A stretch of 64,000 nt of DNA from assembly GCF_042100115.1 (NCBI RefSeq), contig NC_091277.1:434001-498000 (forward strand), in the 5' to 3' direction. The stretch is from Alternaria dauci (Eukaryota > Ascomycota > Dothideomycetes > Pleosporales > Pleosporaceae). The notes beneath the pieces are model-generated. The model was given only the letters and a program-made list of their open reading frames with translations. It was not told where the DNA came from and did no database searches. This document shows, one piece after another, positions 43,289-54,645 of this stretch. The position numbers and the translations under genes were made by a program. How positions within the stretch are numbered: the first letter of the stretch is position 1; every line of letters starts with the position of its first letter.

Positions 43289-45162
43289 CTACAACTTCGC
43301 CACCTCTCTCACATCCAGCATCGCCTCAATCGTCTCCTTCCACAATTCAGCCGCCTCGGCACTAATAGCACTCAAATCATAGCTAACTCCAAATCCAATA
43401 ATACCCTCTGCACTAGTCGAGCTTCCAACCAAAAACTCATCCTCCCGTGCCCTAACCCCCATATTCACGTCTCGGAAGTCCGCCGCAAAGTCCTTGTCCC
43501 CCAGATTCTTCAAATCATAAGTCCCGCGCTTGAAAAACGCAGCCAGCGGGCCGATAGAAGAGACGCCGCATGTCGCTCCATAGCCAGCAGTACTGGGGGC
43601 TAGAGAGCCTTGCGGGTTCTGGAAAGAGGGTGAGCGGCGTTCAGGTGGTAGTTTTGCTTCGACGCGTTCAATCTGCGCGATGTAGCCGGTTGCGAGGAGA
43701 CGGCCTGGTGAGTGTTTATCAAGAATACCGGCCGTGCCTGTCTTCCCCTTTCCTTTTAGGCGTTTTTGGTAGACTCGTAGTTCGCGATTGGCGTGCTTTG
43801 CTACTAGCTTGAACCTTCCTTCTACTGGTAGGTCTGAAGTCAAGAACGGCATTACTATGCCTTCACTGAAGGCTAGCATGCATGAGTCTGCAGGTGGTGG
43901 GTTCGCGAAGAAGCCGCGCGGGTTTAGAGGAAACGAGGCTGTGAACGGTGGATGATTGGTCGACGGAGACCGCTTTTCGTGGATGGACATCATGGCCAGA
44001 CCGGCGAGAGCGAAACAACCAGCTCCTATACTGACGTTTGCGGACCGGCATAGTGATATCAGACGTGCTGAGGCGGCAGGTGAAAGCGATGCGGAGACAT
44101 GACCACATGACATTGGAGGGCGGGTCGAAGGGCTATAGTCAAAGACTCTATCGAACTTGGGTTCCAGTGGTAGTAGTTCGTCGAGCCTCTTTTCTCTCTT
44201 CAACGGATTCACAAAGGTAGGTGGTAATCCTCCTTTTTTCACATGTCTCAGCACTCGGATGAGCGCCCAGAACCAGCGCTGCCTCGCGCGGTTGCCTGCA
44301 ATGGGTGAGTACAAGTCTTCTTGGGTGGCTGGCAAGACTGCTTTGATCTTCTCTGGTGTACGGACAGACTCGATCTCTGCTAAGATGTTTTGGGCTGGCT
44401 GGTTTATAATGCGAAGAAAGTGGCTGAACCAGTTATATGCCGAGAGACCATCGGAGATTTGGTGCGCAATCACAATGAGGAGGCTCAGCTCATATGTCCC
44501 ATCTAGGAGTTTCCGCAGTGGTAGTACGTGAAGTTTCGATAAGCATTTTGCGGGCTCGATGATGCGGGTTACGTTGTAGGCGTGGCGGCACAATTCTTTT
44601 TCGTCGACTTCGTCATACGCTTCCTCGACCCAGAAAATACTCTTCTCGACTTGTTCGATTGCAGATTCCGAGGAAATAGGTACGTCGACAGCAAACCCTT
44701 GTGTTCCGGTTTCCTGGTTGTCAACGACTCGAGCCATAAGCAGAGGATGCTGAAGGCGTAAAGAGGTCCATGCAAGCGCTATCCTACGTCTCAACTCTGC
44801 CTTTGAGAGCTTGTGCTGGATTGCCAATGTATAGAGGGCCGTCATATCTGTAACAATTAGTCGCTTTCTAATCATGTTTAATCTAGTGAGTAAGTCTAGA
44901 ACATCTCGCGCTCTGTACATGTAGTATATAAACGAGTAGGATCTTCTGGCTAGTGTTGAACCAATCCGGAATGTACTAAGAAATGCTACATACCTGCCCG
45001 GCCACCGTAGTACGTGCCATCTACGTCAAATGAGGTCTCGACTAGCCCAAGTGGACGCTTGAACAGCTGCGTGCCATCTGCACTATCAGAAAGTTTCCAT
45101 TCTGCATAGTTCGTTGCGTATTTGTCCACCCAATGACCCTGCTCGTGCGTCTGTGGTTCCAT
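43289..45162 (-). CDS. Condensation-domain / alcohol acyltransferase-like enzyme
   Basis: Exons 44994-45162 and 43289-44847 give 575 residues, with a 146-nt intron (GTATGT, GACTAAT branch, ACAG). The first exon ends YYGGRA and the second begins DMTALYTLAIQHKLS. The catalytic HxxxD motif is HQISDG (His185 to Asp189), as in BAHD, trichothecene 15-O-acetyltransferase (Tri3-like) and NRPS condensation folds. A late GATCGVSSIGPL segment resembles the solvent-channel part of the same fold. It probably moves an acyl group from CoA to an alcohol or amine; donor and acceptor are unknown. An upstream in-frame Met (45294) would add 44 hydrophobic and polar residues. Confidence 0.78.
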
Positions 45163-45745
45163 TGCACTTTTCGGCTGTTCGATTTCAACGCAGTTGTTGT
45201 TTTTCGCCACTTCTGATGGGGGAATAAAGAGTGATGTTGGCGATGCAAAAGAACGGGAAAGCGGACTGACAATCACAAAAGAGAGAAAGGCCAAGATGCG
45301 AAGAATGCTAGACGAGTGGTGTCCGAGTCACCATCAGGTCATTAAACCGAGCTCCTCGGATAGGCCCACTTGGGTTATCTACATGCAGACAGTCGCCAAA
45401 GTAGCGTCGTTCCTAAGATGGTTAGTGGTTGATCGACCCATACTGAAAACACAACCTAGACGCATACACTGTTACTTTTCTAATACAGTCGTTATGCATA
45501 TCATGATGTACAGCTCCAAGATACAATCTTTGTGATAAGTACTACTCGCAAAAACGAGCTTCACCTGACGTAGGTTGACACTGTATACGAATAAACGGGT
45601 AATTGGAGAACTTACCTTAAAGGTATTTGTAGTGTATTACTTTAACAGGCTCACAAACACAGAATGATGAATACTTCTGCCGGGTATCTAAATCAAACTC
45701 TGGGGCAATATAGATCCTTTGTATGGAGCAACCTCGAGTGGCCTT
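45163..45745. other. Intergenic spacer
   Basis: This is 583 bases upstream of the acyltransferase and downstream of the TFIIF-beta gene, both on the minus strand. Apart from the possible 44-residue N-terminal extension of the acyltransferase (45163-45294) nothing coding is seen. Confidence 0.5.
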
Positions 45746-46783
45746 CTAAACTACGTCTTCCATCTCATCCTCACCCTCGGTATCTCCATCACCCGGGCCC
45801 TCGGGTGCAGCTGCCTCTGCCTGTTTACTAGTATCTCGTTGGTTGTCGAATACAGCCTGGCGCTTCCAGTTGCTTGCAAACGGTCCAGACTTGACGAGGA
45901 GCGCAATATCGCCAAGAACTTCCTTGAGGTACTGCTCCGGCTGCTTTGTCCGTTGCTTGATGGCCTTCATGGGCCAGTACTGGTACTCGTCGAACAACTG
46001 GTGAAGTACGTCGATAAGGTCGGAACGAGCCATACGAGCAGCCTTGTTCTGTTGCGGCTTTGTCTTGGTCAGAGGCTTGATGAAATTCTTGAAGCGGTTG
46101 TTGAGTGTAATGGAGTTGTTGACGTCCGAGACTTCGGTGTCTTTTGTGATGATGGTGGTGGTATGGGAGCCTTGAATGGCTTGCTTGATGCGCGCGGCGC
46201 TGAAGTCCTTGAATTCCTTGGTCTCGAGAGGGTTCGCGTTGTATTGCCGTGTCGCGTGGCCGACGAGGGCAGTCTGCTTAGGAATTGCCTTTTTGTATTT
46301 GCTTCGTTTCTGGACACGCGCATTTGGATCTTGTACACCGCCGAAGCTTCCCTGTTGGCCTCTGCCATAGCCATAGCCTTGCTGTCCCTTGAAGCCTGGC
46401 AGGTCCTTCTCTGTAAAGACGTATGTGTTGCCCAGCTGGACATCGGAGGCGGCTGCAGGATCCAACTGGAAGGCCGAAGGGAGGTTGGACTTTGCGCGCC
46501 AACGGTCGTTGAGGAAGACGCGCATAGGTTTGTCCTTGTCGATGCCGCTCGTTGTCGCGAATGCGCAGACCTCACCGATCTGGATCTGGTCGTTGTCGTT
46601 GCCGTCGGCAAGGTCTTCCCACTTGGAGACTGCCTCGTAGAGCCAGTCTGGAATGCGCGTAAGCCAGACGTCTTGCTGTGGGTTGTCCTTGTTGATGGCC
46701 ATCTCGCCCGTGTCCTCGTAGAAGTCGTCGTCCATGAAGCCGACGCCAGGCTCTTCCTTGACCTCTGGCTTAATGCCGTTCAT
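45746..46783 (-). CDS. TFG2: Transcription initiation factor TFIIF subunit beta
   Basis: This is a single-exon gene of 345 residues. The N-terminus is acidic, followed by VWLTRIPDWLYEAVSKWED, which begins the TFIIF-beta dimerisation barrel, with MRVFLNDRW and NTYVFTEKDLPGF in the same domain. A linker rich in Gly/Gln/Lys leads to the C-terminal winged-helix domain: DLIDVLHQLFDEYQYWPMKA, followed by QPEQYLKEVLGDIA and SGPFASNWKRQ. The acidic end (GDTEGEDEMEDVV) is typical of fungal Tfg2. TFIIF binds RNA polymerase II and supports promoter opening and start-site choice. The frame stays open upstream to 47005, but that part lacks family resemblance, so Met 46783 is chosen. It diverges from CSN4, 498 bases between starts. 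Confidence 0.9.
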   Translation of the reverse strand: MNGIKPEVKEEPGVGFMDDDFYEDTGEMAINKDNPQQDVWLTRIPDWLYEAVSKWEDLADGNDNDQIQIGEVCAFATTSGIDKDKPMRVFLNDRWRAKSNLPSAFQLDPAAASDVQLGNTYVFTEKDLPGFKGQQGYGYGRGQQGSFGGVQDPNARVQKRSKYKKAIPKQTALVGHATRQYNANPLETKEFKDFSAARIKQAIQGSHTTTIITKDTEVSDVNNSITLNNRFKNFIKPLTKTKPQQNKAARMARSDLIDVLHQLFDEYQYWPMKAIKQRTKQPEQYLKEVLGDIALLVKSGPFASNWKRQAVFDNQRDTSKQAEAAAPEGPGDGDTEGEDEMEDVV

Positions 46784-47281
46784 GGTTGCGGGTGCGACGA
46801 AGTTGCGTCCAAGTTGTGCTGCGGCAGGAGTACGAGGTAGCTGCGTCAGAGTCGGCGCGGCACGTGTGGAACAGTTGGTGATGATAGTGGTGGAGGCTTG
46901 CGCGTGTCGCCTTGTGAGGATGTGTGCGTGGCAGCAAGGCGGGTTAGCGAGGGCGAACCTTGGTTGCGATGATGAAAGACATGGGATCGTCCCAGGCAGG
47001 CGCATTCACGCATTGTACCTCCCGACGCGCGCTTCCGCACTAGTTTGCCAAGCCTCTTATCGATAATGCAGCTCTGGTGAGGTCGCGCTTGCCCCACGTC
47101 TGCTGCCTATACCCATCAACAACCAACAAGCTAACATTGGCTTTCTTTCCCGTATAGCCACGGAAGCTGAAGCTGTCTTTCGCAATCACATCTACTCTTT
47201 CTACATAGGATCTGCGAAACCAACCAAATCAATCCCAGAGAGTCTTGTACCCGATCCGGCTTACCTCGAACATCTCCCATA
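46784..47281. promoter_or_regulatory. Divergent promoter region of TFG2 and CSN4
   Basis: These 498 bases separate two divergent start codons. The TFG2 side is open in frame for 74 codons but reads as leader sequence. Confidence 0.5.
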
Positions 47282-48535
47282 ATGGCTTCCCCAGCTGTCA
47301 CCTCCGCTCTACAGCAGATCGAGGCGGCATCGGCCAGCGAAAAGCCCTCTCAGTATACCGCCCTCCTACAACAGATAATCGAATCGTCGAACAATGTTGC
47401 TGCCGATCTCAACGCATACGCACATACTCTCCTTGACGACTCTCTCGGCATAGTAGTCCTCCGGCCGCTTCTCGCTGCTTTCGTCGACGCTTACCGGACC
47501 ATCAAAGACACAGATGCAAAGATTGACGTTGGAGAGAAAGTCATCACACTCCTCCAATCAAAGGGCGCGGGTCAGTACGAGGAACAAGATACACAAATCA
47601 AGCATGCTCTGGCCGACGCATTCGAGCAGAACGAAGACTTCAGGCGGTCTGCGCAGACGCTTGCAACCATAAACCTTGAGTCAACACAAAAGTCCGTCTC
47701 AGCGGACGACAAGGCCAAAGTTTGGATCCGAATAGTGCGATGTTACTTGGAAGAAGATGATCCGACAAGCGCATTCACACATCTGAACAAGATCAAGAAT
47801 ATTATATTCAACGTGCAGGACAAAGCAACCAGGCTCATGTTCCAGCTGAGTCAAGCCCGAATTCTCGACTCGCAACGGTCCTTCCTCGATGCCGCGCAGG
47901 GATACTACACGTTGAGCAACGAGCCGCTAGTCGACACTGATGAGCGGGAGGGCTTTCTCGGAAGAGCCATCATCTGTACGGTCCTCGCCCCGGCTGGTCC
48001 GCAGCGAGGCAAGATGTTGGCCAAGCTGTACAAAGATGACCGAGCCAGTTCTGCTCAAGACTATGCCATCCTCGAGAAGATCTTCTTGAATCGTCTCCTT
48101 ACACCCGCTGAGATCAAGGCCTTCTCCGCTAAGCTCGATCCTCACCATCTTGCCCGAGCCGCCGACGGCCTGACTGTGCTTGACAAGGCTGTTCTCGAAC
48201 ACAACTTGCTTGGTGCATCGAAGCTCTACAACAACATTGGTTTTGACCAGCTAGGCGAGCTATTGGGCATTGACGCGGAAAAGGCAGAGGACTATGCGGC
48301 CAAGATGCTGGAGCAAGGACGACTTGCCGGATACATTGACCAAATCGACCGATACGTCTTCTTCGAGGGCGAGGCCAGCGGCGAGCGCAAGACTGGACAC
48401 GCAGAGCGCGTTGTAGGCAAGGAGCTACGGAAGTGGGACGCCAATGTCACCGGTCTGGCCGAAGAGGTGGAGAAAGTCACTTCGATGATCCAGAACCAAT
48501 ATCCAGACTTTTATGCGTCGCAGGTGGTGCACTAG
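47282..48535 (+). CDS. CSN4: COP9 signalosome subunit 4
   Basis: This is a single-exon gene of 417 residues, the usual CSN4 length. TPR-like helices fill residues about 1-230 (for example [13 protein letters not shown] and [16 protein letters not shown]). The PCI domain follows, with [39 protein letters not shown] and [13 protein letters not shown], closely patterned like human CSN4. The end, [14 protein letters not shown], is the PCI winged-helix strand. The COP9 signalosome removes Nedd8 from cullins; in filamentous fungi it controls development and light response. The first Met follows an A-rich leader and begins the conserved helix. Confidence 0.93.
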   Translation: MASPAVTSALQQIEAASASEKPSQYTALLQQIIESSNNVAADLNAYAHTLLDDSLGIVVLRPLLAAFVDAYRTIKDTDAKIDVGEKVITLLQSKGAGQYEEQDTQIKHALADAFEQNEDFRRSAQTLATINLESTQKSVSADDKAKVWIRIVRCYLEEDDPTSAFTHLNKIKNIIFNVQDKATRLMFQLSQARILDSQRSFLDAAQGYYTLSNEPLVDTDEREGFLGRAIICTVLAPAGPQRGKMLAKLYKDDRASSAQDYAILEKIFLNRLLTPAEIKAFSAKLDPHHLARAADGLTVLDKAVLEHNLLGASKLYNNIGFDQLGELLGIDAEKAEDYAAKMLEQGRLAGYIDQIDRYVFFEGEASGERKTGHAERVVGKELRKWDANVTGLAEEVEKVTSMIQNQYPDFYASQVVH

Positions 48536-48793
48536 TATGGAATGAGTGTGTCCAGCAGGGAATCGACGAGCGAGAGGAGGAGGTAGTGCATAGACGGCGT
48601 CAGGGATCGCATATACCCCAGTGTACACTTAGACATGATGAATACGAGCACAAGAGCCCAAGACGTCGTTCTGATTCCAGACAGATTGCGTTGATCTGAC
48701 AACTCTGCCGCCAACATGCTCATGGTATCGACACATATATGGTACATTCGAAAGACTCATGACAAGACATTGCTGATTCGCTCAGTGCCACAG

Positions 48794-49540
48794 CTATTGT
48801 ACACTCTTCTTCCCCTCTTGCCCCAACGCCGCCTCGTACTCCTCCAGACTCTTAACCTCCAAATCACTAATCTTCAAGACCGTGAAGTGCAGTTTGCTCT
48901 TGACGTGTTTGGTGTGTCTTTGCCTCCTCTTTGTCTTTTCCTCTACTCTCAATGGTTCGCTCTCCACGCCCACAACCCGCGCCCTGCACGTAAATAACCG
49001 CTCATCCAGGTAATACACCTTCTTCCCATGATCTGCGTTTCCTTTGACAGGCTCTGGCGCTTTCAATGTGTAGTCTCGCGATCCAATGTGTGTAGCGCGG
49101 TTCAGGCGCAGGATGTCGCCTGGGCGTACATGTGGCATTTGGAAGGGGAGGCGGAGTGTGTCGCCGCGGGTCAGGAGATATGGGCGGCCATGGAGATGTG
49201 CGGTTATGTAGTGTGCTGGCTGCGTCTGTAGGAGGGGGAGGAGCTTGCGGATCGAGGGTGTGAGGGTTTGGGAGAGGATGTCTGAGCGGGCGTGTGGTGA
49301 GGCTTTGACGTCGTTTGAGGAAGCGGGGGCAGGGGCGTCGCTGGGGAGAGGCTGTGGTGTTTGGGCGCGCTCTTTGGCCTCGTCTGATATGCGGTGACTG
49401 GATTGGATGAGCGGTTCGGGGGTATTCGATGTGTCGAGGTTGTGCGATACGGTGGTTATTCCTGCGCGGCGGATGGTCGGTTGGACTATCGCCCTGGACT
49501 CAAGGAACGCATGTCGTGCGGAGCGAGCGAATAGAGCCAT
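48794..49540 (-). CDS. MRPL49: Mitochondrial large ribosomal subunit protein bL21m
   Basis: This is a single-exon gene of 248 residues. The N-terminus (ARSARHAFLESRAIVQPTIR) is Arg-rich and free of acidic residues apart from one Glu, as for a mitochondrial targeting peptide. After a Pro/Ser-rich linker, the L21 barrel covers about residues 100-240: YITAHLHGRPYLLTRGDTLR, GDILRLNRATHIGSRDYTLK, LDERLFTCRARVVGVESEPL and KTKRRQRHTKHVKSKLHFTV. This order is that of fungal bL21m (yeast Mrpl49). It shares a 209-bp divergent promoter with NSA2. Confidence 0.9.
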   Translation of the reverse strand: MALFARSARHAFLESRAIVQPTIRRAGITTVSHNLDTSNTPEPLIQSSHRISDEAKERAQTPQPLPSDAPAPASSNDVKASPHARSDILSQTLTPSIRKLLPLLQTQPAHYITAHLHGRPYLLTRGDTLRLPFQMPHVRPGDILRLNRATHIGSRDYTLKAPEPVKGNADHGKKVYYLDERLFTCRARVVGVESEPLRVEEKTKRRQRHTKHVKSKLHFTVLKISDLEVKSLEEYEAALGQEGKKSVQ

Positions 49541-49749
49541 TGCTGGGGGTTGGTGGGATGCAATGGCTTGAGGGGCTGCTGCAAACAGTATCTCTGGTGT
49601 TGCGGCGGAGGTCCGATGTTGAAGAATCCAGCCCGCATGGCGCTAGTGGGGGCTAGTGCCGAACTTTTTGGAGGCGGAAGGCGCTGTTGTAAGAGACTCC
49701 ACTCTACCACCACTACCCTTAGCATCCAGCAGACGCAGAGGTAGTCGCC
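49541..49749. promoter_or_regulatory. Short bidirectional promoter of MRPL49 and NSA2
   Basis: Only 209 bases lie between the start codons of a mitochondrial ribosomal protein gene and a cytosolic ribosome-assembly gene. No specific binding site could be read with confidence. Confidence 0.55.
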
Positions 49750-50683
49750 ATGCCTCAGAACGAGTACATCGAGCGCTTTACGAAGCAGTATGTCTACACC
49801 CCTCACGCATCCTGCAGACCCCTCCTCACCACCAGCGCCTCGCGCCTCCATGCCAAGAGCACTCCACTAACTCTGTCGCAACAGGCACGGAAAGCGCTTC
49901 GACCACGATGAACGCCAACGCAAGAAGATCGCCCGTGAAGGACACAATGCCTCCAAGAAGGCGCAAAACTTCCGTGGTCTGAGGGCCAAGTTGTACGCCG
50001 AGAAGCGCAGGAAGGAGAAGATTCAGATGAAGCAGAAGATCCGCGCACACGAGCAGCGCAACGTCAAATCCAACGAAGCGCCCGAGCCAGCCACCGACGC
50101 GCTCCCCGCATACCTGCTCGACCGCAGTAACGAGAAGAATGCCAAGGCCCTTTCTTCCGCCATCAAGCAGAAGCGTAATGAAAAGGCAGCCCGGTTCTCG
50201 GTTCCCCTGCCCAAGGTCAAGGGTATTTCCGAGGAGGAAATGTTCTCGGTTGTCAAGACGGGAAAGAAGACGAAGAAGAAGAGCTGGAAGCGAATGATTA
50301 CCAAGCCTACTTTTGTCGGTCCTGGCTTCACGCGTAGACCTGTCAAGTACGAGCGCTTCATCAGGCCCATGGGATTGCGCTACAAGAAGGCCAACGTGAC
50401 ACATCCCGAGCTAAACGTCACCGTCCAACTGCCGATCATGTATGTGTCTTCACACAGTAACGACAGACAAGCGTAGCTAACACTTCACAGTTCGGTAAAG
50501 AAGAACCCCCAGCAACCCATGTACACGCAGCTGGGTGTCCTGACCAAGGGTACCATCATCGAAGTAAACGTCTCGGAACTTGGTCTCGTCACTGCCGGAG
50601 GAAAGGTCGTCTGGGGTCGCTATGCACAAATTACCAACAACCCCGAGAACGACGGCTGCTTGAACGCCGTTCTCCTCGTCTAA
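49750..50683 (+). CDS. NSA2: Ribosome biogenesis protein Nsa2
   Basis: Exons 49750-49787, 49885-50439 and 50491-50683 (introns of 97 and 51 nt) give 261 residues, exactly the yeast Nsa2 length. The product starts [20 protein letters not shown], a family signature split by the first intron in the Gln codon. A strongly basic helical N-terminal half ([18 protein letters not shown]) is followed by the eS8-like domain: [37 protein letters not shown] and [20 protein letters not shown]. Nsa2 joins pre-60S particles and is needed for 27SB rRNA processing. The product is nucleolar/nuclear. Confidence 0.95.
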
Positions 50684-51179
50684 GCTTCTGAAAAGAAAGA
50701 AGGAAAAAAAAACTGCATTTGACGGCGTTAACTGGTCATCTGAACATTCCATTCCGAAGGCGTTGCGGCGATTACGACCATGAGATTGGGGATTTGCTAG
50801 GCAGAAGAGAAGGGGTGGCTAGCCGATGATGCAACTGCGCCTTTCATGTTGGACACATACGGAATTATAGCAGAATATAAAAAAAAGAATAATGATACCA
50901 CATTGATCGACACGCCATGAGTGCTCATCATTCTTACTTATAGACTATCATGGTGAAACCAAAAGCAAGTCCATTACAGTATAAGTCAGACAGCCATGCA
51001 GTTACACTAGGAATCTATACCTGCTAAACACCATTCCCATATGCCCGCCCAGTCCGTGGTATCTCCCATTCCCAGTCCGAGCCATGCCATCTCTGCATAG
51101 GGAAAACAGACAAAACGCCGGCCCGAAAAAAAAAGACGATTACCTCCCATAGAATGATTTTAGACATCTACAGCATCCA
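50684..51179. other. Convergent intergenic region
   Basis: This is 496 bases between the NSA2 stop and the stop of the WD40 gene. Two A-rich runs (near 50701 and 50878) fit 3' UTR sequence. No gene is seen. Confidence 0.55.
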
Positions 51180-53229
51180 TCATACAACAACATTGCTCAA
51201 ATCAACATGTCGCCTCTGTCTCTGCACATCGCCAGCCATCACCCTGGCATCGGCATCCAGCGCACCGTCGCCCGCCCAGTCTGTAACAATATCGTCCTGG
51301 TGCTCGTCATCGAAACTGCCGCGCCTACCCGTCTGATCCGCCCACCCCGTACGTTCGAGTTCGATGATGCCGCCAAACCGCCTCTCGCCGTTGGCGATAA
51401 ACAGAGACTGCCCATCAGGCGTAAACGAGACACCACCCGCGGGGCCAAAGAAGTCAAAAACCTGTTTTGATTCCCAGGTCTGCGCATTAATGATGTTGAT
51501 GAAATCGTCTGCTTCGGCTGCAACGAGAACACGCGGTCCAGAGCCGATAGGAGAGAAGTGCAGAGACCGTGGGACACTAAGTTCGCTCTTCATAACGGCC
51601 AAGGGCTTTTCCCAGTACCGCGCGTCCCAGACCACAATGGTGGTATCTTGGGCAGCGGTTGCGACGTGAATACCGTCATCTGCCCAGGCACAAGCGAAAG
51701 CGTCATCGGTGTGGGAGTTTAGTGTTTCGAATGCTTGGCCTGTTTCTGCGTTTGTGATGAGCGTTTCTTGAAAGTCGCCGACTACGACGCGCATACGGCC
51801 GTCTGGACTCGTTGCTGCGCAGTTGACTGCTGCGGGGTACTGGAATGAGTGAACGAGCGTGTTGGTGCCGCAGTCTAGGACGCGGAGGTGGTGGTCGTTG
51901 GAACATAGCACGGCTTGGGGAGTGTACGTCCGCCGTGAGGAGAAGAGGTGCATATGGTTGACTATGCGTGACTTTGTGTCTGTTGCAAAGTCCGAGGTGC
52001 GGCCAAAGGCATAGGCCGAGCCCTGGGTGGAAGAGAGGTTTGCGATGGCGTACTCGCCTTCAAAAGCGCCGGCGATGAGTACGTCGCGGTGTGATGCAAT
52101 GGTGGTTATCGATGCGTCAGGAGCTATATGTTTGCTGAGATCCGCGACGACGTCTTCTGGCGCACCTTCGGCGTCCGTGTGGAGAACCTGGTGGCCTTTG
52201 GCATAGTAGACATCGTTGCGGGATGTAGCCGTCACTATGTTTCGCAGCTGGAAGTGGGGCACAAAGGCACGGGGCCTGGTGTTGATCCTTCGAAACTGGA
52301 AGAAGTTATCTGTGTTGGGTGTTGAGTGGATATGCTTCCGAACTGCTTTGACGCTGTGCAGCACTCTCTGACGCTCGTGCTGCGATCGCGCCTTCCGCAC
52401 TGCTGCACGTGTAGTCTGTCAAGGTGTTAGCCTGAGGATCTTCTTGCATCTTGCATCTGCACAGGCAGGAGACTGCCGAACACTGTCTCGCAGCTGCCTA
52501 TATAGGCATCAGAGTGTGAGAACGTACATTGCGTTTCGTCCAGTCAATGCCCTGGTAGTCATATTCGTCGCCCTTCAGATCCTCCCGGCCAATAGCATCC
52601 GGCACCTGCACGAGGTCCAAACCAGGAACGACGGGTTTAAAATGTCCAAAGAAACGATGGAAGTAAGAAGTAATGGGACAAAAGGCCGCCCTATCCTGGA
52701 TGCTCAGATGCGGCTCATTAAGCGTGGGCGGCGGCTCGAGCAAGGCATCAGCACCATATGGCATGTGCAATGTTTGGGTGCCGATAGCCATTGGCGCGGC
52801 GAAATATGTGGTGGATGTGTGCAGGTGGTGAGGAATGCTGGATGTTTGATCAAACAGGTCGATGGCGTTGTACGTGATGTATGACGGGTGAATTGGGCCA
52901 AACATGTCTTCAATCGTGCCTCCTTCATCCAGCAACGGGTCATCGTCGTCCAGGTTTCCCTCTCCTGCTCCATGTGATCCGGGCATGGTTTCCATAAAGT
53001 GCTGGTAGTCTTCTAGCGATATTCCCCCACCATCCTCGTCGTCGTCCACCTCGTCGTCGTCATCGTCATCGGCCGGTCTGCCGTCGGAGAGAGTCGCCAG
53101 AGTCACAGCAGCAGCCAGTGCGCTGGACGAGTGCGGCCAGTCTCCATGGTCCGGATGGGATTGCGGCGGCGGCGTCGTTGGATGCGGCGTCGTCGAGTGT
53201 GGCGCGGACCAGTTGTGCATGCTAGCCAT
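51180..53229 (-). CDS. WD40-repeat protein of unknown role
   Basis: Exons 52528-53229 and 51180-52415 (112-nt intron, GTACGT...GACAG) give 645 residues. The first exon encodes a Pro/His-rich start, a strongly acidic tract (DDDDDDEVDDDEDGGG) and a segment ending EYDYQGIDWTKRN, a motif found in a fungal and plant WD40 group. The second exon begins TTRAAVRKARSQHERQR and holds the blades, for example FQLRNIVTATSRNDVYYAKG, VNCAATSPDGRMRVVVGDF, DDAFACAWADDGIHVATAAQ and PAGGVSFTPDGQSLFIANGE. The IVTATSRN region may match DUF2415. The role is unknown; a scaffold is likely from the fold alone. Confidence 0.8.
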
Positions 53230-54645
53230 CGACGCCCGCTATCCGCCTAATAGCCAGTGCAGCGGGGCCGCCGAGGCAGTGTTTTGTCGTGTTTGCGTAT
53301 GCGACGAGTTGATCGGCTGGTGCAGTTGTAGAGAGGCGTTGGGGCGCAAGGTATAGGCTTGTCTGGCGTGGGGGGGAAAGGTGACTAGGCCAAAGCGTAG
53401 GCTCGGCGCAGCGAAACAGGCAGAATACAGCAGATATGTAGCGGCTGACAGGCTAGATCTGTCGCGTCGCAGGCTGGCTAGATCGCCGTTTTTTTCCCTC
53501 GATCTTCTCTGTCAAGTACCCGAGGCGCTGCATGCGAAGGAAGACACGTCCTGGTCAGATGTGGGGTCGCTCCTTGCCAAACCCCCAGGCGGGCATTGGC
53601 TGCGGGAGAGTCGGATTGGGCTGGGCTGGGCTGCAGGGCACGCTGGTCAGCTCCCCTGTGATGTTTATGGATATAGCTGTGTGCGTCGGAACAACCCCCT
53701 AGAACCTACAAAGCCGTCAGATATATACGCCGTCTGGCAAGCCGCCTGATATTCGCATCCCACCCTCCGCGGGTCCTCTAGTTTGGAGGGAACACGGGGG
53801 ATCGGACAGCAGCCCACGCCTAAGCCTGACTAGCGACTCCACCATCTCAGAGATCTCCAGATTTTAGATCTGTGTATTCACGCTGCTCAACTCCACGCCG
53901 TCACCAGGCGCTCAGGGTCAAGCGGCCATGGCGTGCCCACGGACCGTGACACAACTCACATGGCACTGCCAACACGACAACCCTCTGGAGCCAAGACCCG
54001 ACAACGAGAATGCAGTGGCCACTCAACGTCGGACCTCGAGGCCCACACCTGCTCTTGTCAGGCCCCTTTTGGGACACAGGCAGAACACCAGCTTCGCTAA
54101 GCTTCGTCGTCTGGGGCCAGAAGGTGACGCGCTGAGCGCTGGCCCATGGTTCCACGGCGAATTGGTGGAACAAATCAAACCTCTATTCCCGCCGCGCCTC
54201 CCCAGACTGTGGCTCAAATACCGTTTTTGTCTCTCTTAGCCGTCGCGCCTGTGGATAGAGGTGCTGGCACTCCACGACAGCAAGCCACCGATCGCTCCAG
54301 GGAAATGCCGTCGATTCGCGGCCCATCTTGCGCACACGCTGGGCACACAAAACAGATCTTGAGACTGTAAAACGACACAGGAACCGTCCTCCTTGAGTGA
54401 TATTTGATCATGAGCATGCCGAGTCTCGCAAGAGCAGACGGCATGCAGTAAGGATATATTACTAGTGCGAGATGCCCACGTCACCCCGACAGCGATGTAA
54501 GAAAATTCTACAAACTCATAATAATGACAGAAATCGCCTGCTAAAACGGATATACCAGCAATGCAGCAGATCATGTAGCACAGATGCCGTCCTTCCTACG
54601 CGACGCCACGCTGCGAAACTAATTATCATAATACTGGTCATAACC
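53230..54645. other. Intergenic region
   Basis: These 1.4 kb lie upstream of the WD40 gene and downstream of the chitin synthase. GC-rich short frames on both strands show no family resemblance. No repeat or RNA gene is recognised. Confidence 0.55.

Noticed and set aside
46784..47005. 74-codon N-terminal extension of TFIIF-beta
   Set aside because: Not family-like, Cys/Ala/Thr-rich, and the conserved product begins at Met 46783.
53928..54239. 103-codon plus frame in the WD40/chitin synthase spacer
   Set aside because: Overlaps other frames of similar length, no recognisable domain, GC-driven openness.
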